Source of the DNA: a virus
Virus record (IMG/VR): IMGVR_UViG_3300043446_000435
Location: 21,441 to 85,440 of that record
DNA: 64,000 nt
Direction: 5' to 3' (one strand)
This document shows positions 1-5,657 of this stretch, in pieces (position 1 is the stretch's first letter; every line of letters begins with the position of its first letter). The translations under genes and the position numbers were made by a program. The notes beneath the pieces were generated by a model. It searched no databases. It saw only the letters and a list, made by a program, of their open reading frames with translations, and was not told where the DNA came from.

Positions 1-219
1 CGTCATGGATATCGCGCTCCCGCTCCGCGACACTATGTTGCTCCGCGTCCGCGCCATAATAACTGGGTACCGTATGCGTTGGGTGGTCTCGCGCTGGGTG
101 CTCTAGGTGCTGGCACATACTATTACAATCGTCCGGCTATCTGCTGGAACGAACCAGTCTACGAATACGATAGATATGGCAGACGCTATATCTTAGGCTA
201 CGAAAAAATCTGTGAATGA
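1..219 (+). CDS. 3' end of small Arg/Pro/Tyr-rich membrane protein (partial)
   Basis: An open frame runs from the window edge to TGA at 217-219 and encodes the last 72 residues of a protein whose start lies outside. The visible part begins with an Arg/Pro/Tyr/His-rich stretch. It then has a Gly/Ala/Leu segment (about residues 27-37) that could cross or enter a membrane, and a tyrosine-rich tail with two cysteines. The composition resembles the lipoprotein at 522-752, so both may be envelope proteins of the same kind. No family is recognised. Confidence 0.6.
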   Translation, partial: RHGYRAPAPRHYVAPRPRHNNWVPYALGGLALGALGAGTYYYNRPAICWNEPVYEYDRYGRRYILGYEKICE

Positions 220-240
220 CCCTTGACAATGGAGCCGAAT

Positions 241-525
241 GTGACTAAGATAGTATATAATGCTTGCTTCGGTGGGTTTGGTCTTTCCGATCAAGCGATG
301 GCACGATATCATGAACTTGGCGGAACGGCAAAAAGCCGTTACGACATCCAACGCAGTGATCCTGCGCTTGTGCAAGTCGTAGAAGAATTGGGTGACGAAG
401 CAAACACGCGATTTTCTGATTTGCGTATCACAGATCTCCCTGCGGGGACTAAATACCGTATCGACGAATACGATGGAAATGAATCCGTCTGTACCATCGA
501 CGACTATGAATGGAGTGTAGCATGA
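241..525 (+). CDS. conserved phage protein of the CFGGFGLS type
   Basis: A 94-residue acidic protein. The N-terminal motif NACFGGFGLS followed by a helix is shared by many small uncharacterised phage proteins; its function is unknown. I chose the GTG at 241 because GGAG lies six bases upstream. The frame is also open from TTG at 223 and ATG at 229, but neither has a Shine-Dalgarno. The TTG is part of a TTGACA box whose 17-bp-spaced partner is only TAAGAT. The stop overlaps the ATG of the next gene (ATGA), so the two are probably co-translated. Confidence 0.7.
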   Translation: MTKIVYNACFGGFGLSDQAMARYHELGGTAKSRYDIQRSDPALVQVVEELGDEANTRFSDLRITDLPAGTKYRIDEYDGNESVCTIDDYEWSVA

Positions 526-752
526 AACGAATTATGGCAGTCTCAGTTCTCGCGCTTGGTCTCGCAGGCTGCAACGCGACTGTGTATGATACTGGCTATC
601 GTCGCCCTTATCCGGTGATTGATCTTCAGACTCCAGTCTATGCTGCACCACGACCGGTTGTCGTCGAGCGACGTCCACGTTGTGCTACGGTCTGGGACCG
701 CACACCTTACGGTTACGTCGAGCGTCGTATCTGCGGAAATCACATTCCGTAA
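522..752 (+). CDS. small phage lipoprotein
   Basis: A 76-residue protein with a short basic start, a hydrophobic stretch and the lipobox LAGC at about residues 13-16. This predicts cleavage by signal peptidase II and lipidation of Cys16. The mature part is short and rich in Tyr, Pro, Arg and Val, with two further cysteines that could form a disulfide. ATG 522 overlaps the previous stop and follows GGAG. A phage lipoprotein of this size could act in superinfection exclusion or lysis, but nothing in the sequence decides between them. Confidence 0.7.
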   Translation: MKRIMAVSVLALGLAGCNATVYDTGYRRPYPVIDLQTPVYAAPRPVVVERRPRCATVWDRTPYGYVERRICGNHIP

Positions 753-776
753 GTCGCGCGGACCGATTCTACCTCT

Positions 777-853
777 GGACTCTTAGCTCAGTAGGTTAGA
801 GCAGCGGTCTTTTAAACCGAAGGTCCTGGGTTCGAGTCCCAGAGAGTCCACCA
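777..853 (+). tRNA. tRNA-Lys(TTT)
   Basis: Complete cloverleaf with acceptor GGACTCT/AGAGTCC, anticodon loop CTTTTAA, T-loop TTCGAGT and encoded CCA. It is the first gene of the tRNA island and reads AAA/AAG. Pair 27-43 is a mismatch; everything else is canonical. Confidence 0.93.
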
Positions 854-858
854 ATTTC

Positions 859-932
859 CCTCCGATAGCTCAAAGGTAGAGCACACGACTGATAATCGTG
901 CGACCAAGGATCGTTACCTTGTCGGAGGACCA
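859..932 (+). tRNA. tRNA-Ile(GAT)
   Basis: Acceptor CCTCCGA/TCGGAGG, anticodon loop CTGATAA and encoded CCA. The T-loop is ATCGTTA instead of the usual TTCRANY, so position 54 is A. It lies 5 bp after tRNA-Lys and is probably part of the same precursor. Confidence 0.85.
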
Positions 933-937
933 ATTTA

Positions 938-1015
938 CCCGTGTTAGTGTAGCGAGCAAACATACCCGCCTTTCAAGCGTGGAGATCATGGGTTTGAATC
1001 CCATACACGGGACCA
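938..1015 (+). tRNA. tRNA-Glu(TTC)
   Basis: Acceptor CCCGTGT/ACACGGG, anticodon loop CTTTCAA, T-loop TTTGAAT and encoded CCA. One anticodon-stem pair (28-42) is mismatched. It is the last of the first three-tRNA group, before a promoter and a structured spacer. Confidence 0.85.
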
Positions 1016-1025
1016 AAAAAATGAG

Positions 1026-1054
1026 TTGACAACCATGTACCAACGTGGTATGAT
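1026..1054 (+). promoter_or_regulatory. sigma-70-type promoter inside the tRNA island
   Basis: TTGACA (1026-1031), a 17-bp spacer and TATGAT (1049-1054). It is the only strong promoter within the island. It would drive the structured RNA at 1090-1350 and the tRNAs downstream. It has the same architecture as the other early promoters of this window. Confidence 0.8.
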
Positions 1055-1089
1055 ACTAAATATGCTGATTCGCTGTTTGACAATCTAAT

Positions 1090-1350
1090 CTGGTAGGAAC
1101 AATCGAAAGGTTGTTTCTTCATGGAGGCATCTAGGTGCTTCTTTGTAGAAACAACTGATTAGGTGTGGTGTTATGGAAAATCTCAGTGTTCCTGGGTAAG
1201 CGCACAGTCTATGGGTCCTCTGTCTGCAGGCACGGCCAATGCTGAGTTGTAACTGAAATAGGAGTCATGACCTGAAATAAGGTTACAGATTAAAGCGAAC
1301 GGTATGGCGGTCTATCCATATCCATAACATAACATCACTCCTAATCAGTT
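1090..1350 (+). ncRNA. structured RNA of unknown family between tRNA-Glu and tRNA-Pro
   Basis: No ORF is credible here, but base pairing is dense. 1095-1104 and 1109-1118 form a 10-bp hairpin capped by a GAAA tetraloop. 1124-1129 pairs with 1136-1141. 1153-1174 pairs with 1329-1350 in a 22-position helix with one T-T mismatch and one wobble. Inside this long helix three arms can form: 1182-1190 with 1238-1246, 1249-1253 with 1282-1286, and 1301-1307 with 1316-1322. This gives a multi-branched junction ending 1 bp before tRNA-Pro. It does not match RNase P, SRP or 6S RNA signatures that I know. It could be a stable phage RNA comparable in position to the unexplained stable RNAs of the T4 tRNA cluster. 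Confidence 0.7.
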
Positions 1351-1351
1351 A

Positions 1352-1428
<77 letters not shown>

Positions 1429-1517
1429 ATTAGGCGCAGGGGCGTAGGTATTGAAAGAGATACATAGAGCTCTGCTGAAAAGAAGATCGACGGACGTATC
1501 TTCTCCTAAACATATTT

Positions 1518-1592
1518 GCGGGGTTAGCTCAGCGGAAGAGCGGCTGCTTTACACGCAGCGGGTCGGGAGTTCGATCCTCTCACCCCGCACCA
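1518..1592 (+). tRNA. tRNA-Val(TAC)
   Basis: Acceptor GCGGGGT/ACCCCGC, anticodon loop TTTACAC, T-loop TTCGATC and encoded CCA. All stems pair. Confidence 0.93.
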
Positions 1593-1623
1593 GTTGCCAG
1601 CAGCAGATTCCGGTAGTCTGCTG

Positions 1624-1696
1624 TGTCGTTGGTCTAATAGGATACGATTTCCTGCACGTGCGGGAAGACGTGGGTTCGAATCCCACACGACAGGCA
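1624..1696 (+). tRNA. aberrant tRNA-like element, identity unclear
   Basis: An acceptor-like pairing TGTCGT/ACGACA and a perfect T arm (GTGGG TTCGAAT CCCAC) mark it as tRNA-derived. The anticodon arm TTCCTGC-ACGT-GCGGGAA folds as a 7-bp stem with a 4-base loop. No reading places a T33 before a sensible anticodon in a 7-base loop. The D arm lacks a normal GG loop, and the 3' end reads GGCA rather than NCCA. A perfect 7-bp hairpin (1601-1607 with 1617-1623) abuts its 5' end. It may be a decayed tRNA or a tRNA-like RNA with another role. Confidence 0.6.
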
Positions 1697-1706
1697 TATC
1701 ATTCAT

Positions 1707-1782
1707 GGACTGTTAGCTCAGTTGGTAGAGCGAGTGACTCTTAATCACCAGGTCGGGGGTTCGAATCCCTCACAGTCTACCA
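1707..1782 (+). tRNA. tRNA-Lys(CTT)
   Basis: Acceptor GGACTGT/ACAGTCT with a G-T first pair, anticodon loop CTCTTAA, T-loop TTCGAAT and encoded CCA. It is a second lysine isoacceptor, reading AAG. Confidence 0.9.
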
Positions 1783-1798
1783 TATATAGAAAGTTCAT

Positions 1799-1874
1799 TT
1801 CGCGATAGCTCAGATGGTAGAGCAGCTGACTGTTAATCAGCGGGTCCCTGGTTCGAGCCCAGGTCGCGGAGCCA
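1799..1874 (+). tRNA. tRNA-Asn(GTT)
   Basis: Acceptor TTCGCGA/TCGCGGA, anticodon loop CTGTTAA, T-loop TTCGAGC, G73 and encoded CCA. Confidence 0.92.
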
Positions 1875-2044
1875 ATTCGTGCGCCGTATGAAACAAGAAT
1901 AAAGAAAGCATGGTTAGTCATTGCTGGAGATTATTCGGGAAGACTTACGCCCTCTGGTGTTGATAGACTGTCAACATTCGCAGGTCTGAGGGGAGCTGTG
2001 ACCGAGCAGCAGGGAAGGGTAGGACATACCCATCGGCGAAATTT
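1875..2044 (+). ncRNA. structured spacer between tRNA-Asn and tRNA-Ser
   Basis: 170 bp with no credible ORF. Perfect short helices are 1950-1954 with 1988-1992 (enclosing TGTTGA 1958-1963 with TCAACA 1971-1976) and 2017-2021 with 2027-2031. Pairing is weaker than in the other spacers. It could be an independent RNA or simply a processed precursor segment. Confidence 0.4.
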
Positions 2045-2128
2045 GGAGGATGCGGTTGCTGGGCAACAACTGGTCTTGAAAACCGGCGCACCGAAAGGTT
2101 GATGGTTCGATTCCTTCATCCTCCGCCA
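2045..2128 (+). tRNA. tRNA-Ser(TGA)
   Basis: Acceptor GGAGGAT/ATCCTCC, anticodon loop CTTGAAA, G73 and encoded CCA. It has an extended variable region as expected for serine, although the variable arm is short. Confidence 0.88.
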
Positions 2129-2133
2129 TTCTT

Positions 2134-2209
2134 GGGGGTATAGCTCAGTTGGGAGAGCGTCTGCTTTGCAAGCAGAATGTCGGCGGTTCGATTCCGTCTA
2201 CCTCCACCA
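2134..2209 (+). tRNA. tRNA-Ala(TGC)
   Basis: Acceptor GGGGGTA/TACCTCC, anticodon loop TTTGCAA, T-loop TTCGATT and encoded CCA. The G3-T70 wobble pair that marks alanine tRNAs is present. Confidence 0.95.
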
Positions 2210-2341
2210 AGACGGTTGGACGCGGTAAATAGTCCCGCGAGGAGCCACGGTTAGCTCCTCATCTAACACATGGAGCTTGCCTAGAGGGGAAACGTGGAGC
2301 TGTAAGATCCACTTCGAAGGCGTTTCCCCTCATTCAGTTTC
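2210..2341 (+). ncRNA. structured RNA candidate between tRNA-Ala and tRNA-Thr
   Basis: The 132-bp spacer is almost fully accounted for by perfect helices. CGCGG 2221-2225 pairs with CCGCG 2235-2239. GAGGAGC 2239-2245 pairs with GCTCCTC 2254-2260. An 11-bp helix, 2284-2294 with 2321-2331, encloses GTGGA 2294-2298 with TCCAC 2308-2312. There is no ORF and no terminator T-run. Such strong pairing is more than random and suggests a stable RNA excised from the tRNA precursor. Confidence 0.6.
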
Positions 2342-2417
<76 letters not shown>

Positions 2418-2423
2418 TTTTAT

Positions 2424-2498
2424 GTCGGGGTGGAGCAGTAGTAGCTCGCTTGGCTCATAACCAAGAGGTCGGAGGTGCGATTCCTTCCCCCGCAACCA
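2424..2498 (+). tRNA. tRNA-Met(CAT), initiator-like
   Basis: Anticodon loop CTCATAA. Initiator features are visible. There is no Watson-Crick pair at 1-72 (G-A) nor at 2-71. An A11-T24 pair lies in the D stem GAGC/GCTC. The GGGGTGGAGCAG run is typical of bacterial fMet tRNAs. The anticodon stem has two of the three G-C pairs next to the loop (TGG/CCA). The T-loop is TGCGATT, with G at position 55. It is probably a phage initiator tRNA. Confidence 0.8.
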
Positions 2499-2721
2499 AT
2501 TCACAGGAGATGGGAACCTGTGCGTCACCAATCGTGTAATCGCGCGCTGCTGCCACGATTGGATATAGTGACTAGCCACTGAGGTCTAGAAGAGCAGCCG
2601 TCTTTTCCCGATACAACCTGTCACGCGAAAAGGTGACGCTGGATGGCAGTAACCAGCGGATTTCGATGTGTTATAAAACGGCTAATAGTAAGATGACACA
2701 GTAGCCATTTCATAACACATT
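2499..2721 (+). ncRNA. structured RNA candidate between tRNA-fMet and tRNA-Asp
   Basis: A 223-bp gene-free spacer with several perfect inverted repeats. These are CACAGG 2502-2507 with CCTGTG 2517-2522, a 9-bp pair 2528-2536 with 2554-2562, GTCAC 2620-2624 with GTGAC 2633-2637, and CGCTGG 2637-2642 with CCAGCG 2653-2658. A two-part helix pairs 2666-2674 with 2712-2720 and 2680-2684 with 2702-2706, separated by a symmetric internal loop. The last helix ends 1 bp before tRNA-Asp, much as the 1153-1350 helix ends just before tRNA-Pro. Confidence 0.6.
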
Positions 2722-2797
2722 GGCTTCGTAGCTCAGTTGGGAGAGCGCCGGCCTGTCACGCCGGAGGTCGCGGGATCGAGACCCGTCGAAGTCGCCA
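2722..2797 (+). tRNA. tRNA-Asp(GTC)
   Basis: Acceptor GGCTTCG/CGAAGTC, anticodon loop CTGTCAC, G73 and encoded CCA. The T-loop ATCGAGA has A54. Confidence 0.9.
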
Positions 2798-2798
2798 T

Positions 2799-2874
2799 TG
2801 GGGATTAGTTCAGTTGGTAGAACGCCAGACTCTGAATCTGGATGTCCGAGGTTCGAGTCCTTGATCCCCAGCCA
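2799..2874 (+). tRNA. tRNA-Gln(CTG)
   Basis: Acceptor TGGGGAT/ATCCCCA with the weak T1-A72 pair and G73 typical of glutamine, anticodon loop CTCTGAA and encoded CCA. A second glutamine tRNA (TTG) is at 34674. Confidence 0.93.
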
Positions 2875-2876
2875 AT

Positions 2877-2951
2877 GTTCCCTGAGCAAGACGGTAATGC
2901 GCGGGACTGCAAATCCTTGAGAATCCAGTTCGACTCTGGAAGGGAACTCCA
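2877..2951 (+). tRNA. tRNA-Cys(GCA)
   Basis: Acceptor GTTCCCT/AGGGAAC, anticodon loop CTGCAAA, T73 (the cysteine discriminator) and encoded CCA. Confidence 0.92.
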
Positions 2952-2956
2952 AGTTT

Positions 2957-3033
2957 GGTCGGGTAGCTCAACCGAATAGAGCATCGGTCTACGAAACCGA
3001 AGGTTGAAGGTTTGACTCCTTCCCCGATCGCCA
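2957..3033 (+). tRNA. tRNA-Arg(ACG)
   Basis: Acceptor GGTCGGG/CCCGATC, anticodon loop CTACGAA and encoded CCA. Reading CGN beyond CGT would need host TadA to convert A34 to inosine. Confidence 0.92.
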
Positions 3034-3039
3034 TATTAT

Positions 3040-3114
3040 GCGGAGGTAGCTCAGTGGTAGAGCTTCTCGTTGCCAACGAGACGGTCGTGGGTTCGAATCC
3101 CATTCTCCGCTCCA
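3040..3114 (+). tRNA. tRNA-Gly(GCC)
   Basis: Acceptor GCGGAGG/TCTCCGC, anticodon loop TTGCCAA, T73 and encoded CCA. Confidence 0.93.
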
Positions 3115-3115
3115 T

Positions 3116-3192
3116 GCCCTATTAGCCCAACTGGTAGAGGTGTCGGTCTTAGAAACCGAAGGTTGTAAGTTCGAATCTTACATAGGGCACCA
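3116..3192 (+). tRNA. tRNA with TAG anticodon (Leu) but a short variable loop
   Basis: Acceptor GCCCTAT/ATAGGGC, anticodon loop CTTAGAA, A73 and encoded CCA. The anticodon reads CTA (leucine). The variable loop is only about five bases, however, whereas bacterial leucine tRNAs carry a long variable arm. The anticodon arm and variable loop closely resemble the tRNA-Lys at 777. It is the only leucine-anticodon tRNA in the window. Its charging identity is uncertain. Confidence 0.8.
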
Positions 3193-3197
3193 GTTTC

Positions 3198-3273
3198 GTC
3201 GGAATAGCTCAGATGGTAGAGCAGTGGTCTCATACGCCGCGCGTCGCAAGTTCGATCCTTGCTTCCGACACCA
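3198..3273 (+). tRNA. tRNA-Met/Ile2(CAT), elongator type
   Basis: Acceptor GTCGGAA/TTCCGAC with a normal 1-72 pair, anticodon loop CTCATAC, A73 and encoded CCA. It is either elongator methionine or, if C34 is converted to lysidine, the ATA-reading isoleucine tRNA. The sequence alone does not decide. Confidence 0.88.
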
Positions 3274-3277
3274 ATAT

Positions 3278-3347
3278 GCTACAGTCGGTGTTGTTGGGAA
3301 ACACAGATCGACAAGACTAGGACGCCGTTCGAATCGGAGCTGTAGCA
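3278..3347 (+). tRNA. degenerate tRNA-like element lacking a normal anticodon arm
   Basis: Acceptor GCTACAG/CTGTAGC pairs perfectly. A D arm (GTGT/ACAC with loop TGTTGG) and a T arm (loop TTCGAAT) are present. Only 18 bases separate the D and T stems, too few for an anticodon arm plus variable loop, and the 3' end reads ACTT rather than ACCA. It shares the D-arm run GTGTTGTTGG and the run AAGACTAGG with tRNA-His at 4003, so it may be a deleted duplicate of that gene. Confidence 0.6.
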
Positions 3348-3364
3348 CTTCATAAATAAGATCA

Positions 3365-4012
3365 ATGAAAACGATTGCGTTGTTCAATCATCATCCCGAA
3401 TGCTCAGATCAATCGTGTCTAGGCATAACAAACGCATTATCCCCGAAATATCGTGTTAAGTGGTTTGGTCTTCGTGACGATTTAGATATGGTGCTAAATG
3501 AAGTGGATGGAATTATTTTCCCTGGCGGCATTGGTGACAGTGACAGTTATCACGATTTCTTTACACGCACTAAAGCTAACAAGATCGCAGCGTTTCTTGC
3601 TCGAGGCGGTAGGTATCTCGGCATTTGCATGGGTGCTTATTGGGCTGGCTCTCGATATTTTGATTTCCTTGATGGAGTAGATGCAGTCCAATATATAAAG
3701 CGACCAACGACTGAGATACGTCGAAGCTACGGCACAGTTGCAAACGTCGAATGGTTGGGTCAATCAGAAAAGATGTTTTTCTATGATGGGTGCACATTCG
3801 TCGGAAACGGAAACTATGATACGATTGCTAAGTATGCTAACGATGAGCCAATGGCTATCATACAAGGCAACATTGGTTTGATTGGTGCTCATCCAGAAAG
3901 CGAACTGCTGTGGTATGAAAAACCATATTGTCCATACATAAGAAAAGATTGGCACGATGGTCGTCATCACGATCTTCTGCTTGGATTTGTAGATAGACTT
4001 TTCCTAACTTAG
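3365..4012 (+). CDS. glutamine-amidotransferase-like protein (BPL_N/class I GATase fold)
   Basis: 215 residues. The fold signatures are an early beta strand (MKTIALFNHH), FPGGIGDSDSY at about residue 52 and GGRYLGICMGAYWAG at about residues 80-94. Cys87 sits at the nucleophile elbow as in class I amidotransferases and the N-terminal domain of some biotin-protein ligases. A later GAHPESE motif supplies the expected His-x-Glu. It probably hydrolyses or transfers an amide or peptide group; the substrate is unknown. It is embedded in the tRNA island. A near-consensus late promoter (CATAAATA, 3351-3358) precedes it. Its last 10 bases overlap tRNA-His. Confidence 0.75.
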   Translation: MKTIALFNHHPECSDQSCLGITNALSPKYRVKWFGLRDDLDMVLNEVDGIIFPGGIGDSDSYHDFFTRTKANKIAAFLARGGRYLGICMGAYWAGSRYFDFLDGVDAVQYIKRPTTEIRRSYGTVANVEWLGQSEKMFFYDGCTFVGNGNYDTIAKYANDEPMAIIQGNIGLIGAHPESELLWYEKPYCPYIRKDWHDGRHHDLLLGFVDRLFLT

Positions 4013-4078
4013 TGTTGTTGGTCAGCACGGATGATTGTGGATCATCAAGACTAGGTTCGAATCCTAGAGTTAGGACCA
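4003..4078 (+). tRNA. tRNA-His(GTG), alphaproteobacterial type
   Basis: Acceptor CCTAACT/AGTTAGG, anticodon loop TTGTGGA, A73 and encoded CCA. There is no G-1 opposite C73. The C1-G72, A73 arrangement is the unusual form known from a clade of alphaproteobacteria with a matching HisRS. The 5' end overlaps the stop codon of the preceding CDS (4010-4012). Confidence 0.92.
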
Positions 4079-4079
4079 T

Positions 4080-4170
4080 AGGAGGGCTGCAGAGACGGTG
4101 GTTCTGCGACGGACTGTAAATCCGTTCCTTATAGGTAACATTGGGGGTTCGAATCCCTCCCCTCCTACCA
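4080..4170 (+). tRNA. tRNA-Tyr(GTA)
   Basis: Acceptor AGGAGGG/CCCTCCT, anticodon loop CTGTAAA, a long variable arm as expected for tyrosine, and encoded CCA. It starts 1 bp after tRNA-His. Confidence 0.93.
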
Positions 4171-4191
4171 TATATAATCATGAGGTGTCAA

Positions 4192-4431
4192 ATGGAAAAA
4201 CGAGCAAAACGTCTCCTTCAAAAAGAACGCCACATTGAACGCCAGAAACGTATCCTAAAAGATATTAGCATCTGGAAAGAAACAATCGACCAGCCACATC
4301 GTTTACATAAGACACACGCACTCAACTGCGGTAAGCCTACTTGTGTTTGGTGTATGAATCCTCGCAAAGCATTTGGGTCAAAGACAATGCAGGAGCGTAG
4401 ATTCGAAGCAGTTGGCGTCGACGAAGAATAG
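4192..4431 (+). CDS. small basic zinc-ribbon-like phage protein
   Basis: 79 residues, strongly basic N-terminal helix (about residues 1-30). It is followed by HKTHALNCGKPTCVWCMNPRK, in which three cysteines and nearby histidines could bind zinc. Proteins with this C-terminal pattern are common, uncharacterised phage gene products. ATG 4192 follows GAGG; the in-frame ATG at 4180 has no ribosome site. The stop codon directly abuts tRNA-Phe. Confidence 0.75.
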   Translation: MEKRAKRLLQKERHIERQKRILKDISIWKETIDQPHRLHKTHALNCGKPTCVWCMNPRKAFGSKTMQERRFEAVGVDEE

Positions 4432-4507
4432 GCTTCGGTAGCTCAGTTGGTAGAGCATTGGTCTGAAGAACCAAGTGTCGGCGGTTCGATCCCGTCCTGA
4501 AGCACCA
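4432..4507 (+). tRNA. tRNA-Phe(GAA)
   Basis: Acceptor GCTTCGG/CTGAAGC, anticodon loop CTGAAGA, T-loop TTCGATC and encoded CCA. It begins immediately after the stop codon of the small zinc-ribbon gene. Confidence 0.93.
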
Positions 4508-4512
4508 CTTAC

Positions 4513-4602
4513 GGAAGGTTGGCTGAGTGGTCGAAAGCAGCGGTTTGCTAAATCGTCCTACCTTTATCGGTAGCATAGGTTCGAATCCTATACCTTCCGC
4601 CA
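4513..4602 (+). tRNA. tRNA-Ser(GCT)
   Basis: Acceptor GGAAGGT/ACCTTCC, anticodon loop TTGCTAA, a long variable arm, G73 and encoded CCA. It is the last tRNA of the island; a late promoter starts at the next base. Confidence 0.93.
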
Positions 4603-4610
4603 TATAAATA
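4603..4610 (+). promoter_or_regulatory. T4-type late promoter
   Basis: Exact TATAAATA, the -10 element recognised by T4-type gp55 sigma with gp33 and the clamp. It lies 27 bp before the ATG of the gene at 4638, so the TRAP-like and autotransporter-like genes are probably late. Confidence 0.8.
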
Positions 4611-4637
4611 GGAGTAGAATCCACTAGGAGAACTTCT

Positions 4638-5657
4638 ATGTCAGAATTTCCAATTAAAATCCGTTGGCTTATTGCGCATGATCCAGAGTATCTGTTCATC
4701 CGAACAGCTCAAGCATTTGCAGCAGAAGTCGACAGAGTTCTTCCTGGTCAGTTCGACTTCGAAATCTTAACTCCTGGATACTATAACAAGAAGTATGGAG
4801 ACATTCCAGAACTGGGATGGGCTCCTGCTCGCGTTCCTGGAGTTGAGCTAGAACCAGCTGAAGGAACTGTAATCGTTCCTTGGGATGAAGATGTAAGTCG
4901 CATTTCTCGTGCATGGATGAAAGCTATGGATGATGGCAAGATCCACATGAGTCAGACTCAGATCACAGTCATCGGTGGATTCTATCGTCCATTCCACACT
5001 CTCGATCTTCCGTTCCTATTCAATGGTCACGAACACGTTTCTCGCGTTCTTGACGGAAAAATTGGCGATGAGCTCTGTGAAGAACTGAGCAAGAACACAC
5101 AAGCTCGTGGTCTTGGATTTACATACTCTGGTGGCTATCGTATCGTAGGTTCAAACGAACCAATCGAAAGCCTAGAAGATCTGAACGAGATGGACATCAC
5201 GACAGTTCCTTCGACGAGTAAGTTCTTTAGTGTTCTTGCTGAAAACGCTAAGACTCGTGACTCACAGACTCAAGAAGAAATGATCGATTCGATTAAAAAA
5301 GGTAACGCGATCGAAACGACATATCTCAGATTCAAAGGCAAGAACATCCTTAAGACAAATCACAGCATGTTCATGACGACGATTCTGATTAGCAACAAGC
5401 TATTCGATTCGCTGACTCCTGAACAACAGAAAGTGTTCCGTCGTGCGGCTAAGGAAGTTGCAAAGTTAGAACGTAAGTGGTCGGTTGATGATGCCGAGCA
5501 GTATGAAGTAAATGCTAAAGAAAACGGAATTACGATCAAAGAAGTAAGTAAAGAAGAAAAGATTAAGATGTTCGACGCTGCTGTTCCACAGTATCGTCTT
5601 GCGAATAAGCTGTTCCCAGGTTCTAGAGAACTGGTAGCCAAAATCAAAACTAGCTAA
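4638..5657 (+). CDS. TRAP transporter solute-binding protein (DctP family) homologue
   Basis: 339 residues, the usual length of DctP-family periplasmic solute-binding proteins. The order of features fits: an early QAFAAEVDRVLPGQF segment, FHTLDLPFLFNG near residue 130, GLGFTYSGGYRIVGS at about 173, and LTPEQQKVFRRAAKEVAKLE near the C-terminus. No signal peptide is visible, so unlike host members it would stay in the cytoplasm or be packaged in the virion. It follows a late promoter. Its role is unknown; binding a small carboxylate or acting as a structural lectin-like domain are possibilities. Confidence 0.75.
   Translation: MSEFPIKIRWLIAHDPEYLFIRTAQAFAAEVDRVLPGQFDFEILTPGYYNKKYGDIPELGWAPARVPGVELEPAEGTVIVPWDEDVSRISRAWMKAMDDGKIHMSQTQITVIGGFYRPFHTLDLPFLFNGHEHVSRVLDGKIGDELCEELSKNTQARGLGFTYSGGYRIVGSNEPIESLEDLNEMDITTVPSTSKFFSVLAENAKTRDSQTQEEMIDSIKKGNAIETTYLRFKGKNILKTNHSMFMTTILISNKLFDSLTPEQQKVFRRAAKEVAKLERKWSVDDAEQYEVNAKENGITIKEVSKEEKIKMFDAAVPQYRLANKLFPGSRELVAKIKTS

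Noticed and set aside
223-251. TTGACA with TAAGAT as promoter, and TTG 223 as a start codon
   Set aside because: The resulting transcript would begin inside the gene, and the TTG lacks a ribosome site; GTG 241 with GGAG fits better.
1077-1105. Second TTGACA in the tRNA island as a promoter
   Set aside because: No -10-like hexamer lies 16-18 bp downstream; the site at 1026 is far better.
1090-1350. Group I intron, RNase P RNA, SRP RNA or 6S RNA
   Set aside because: None of their conserved core sequences was seen, and the branched fold differs.
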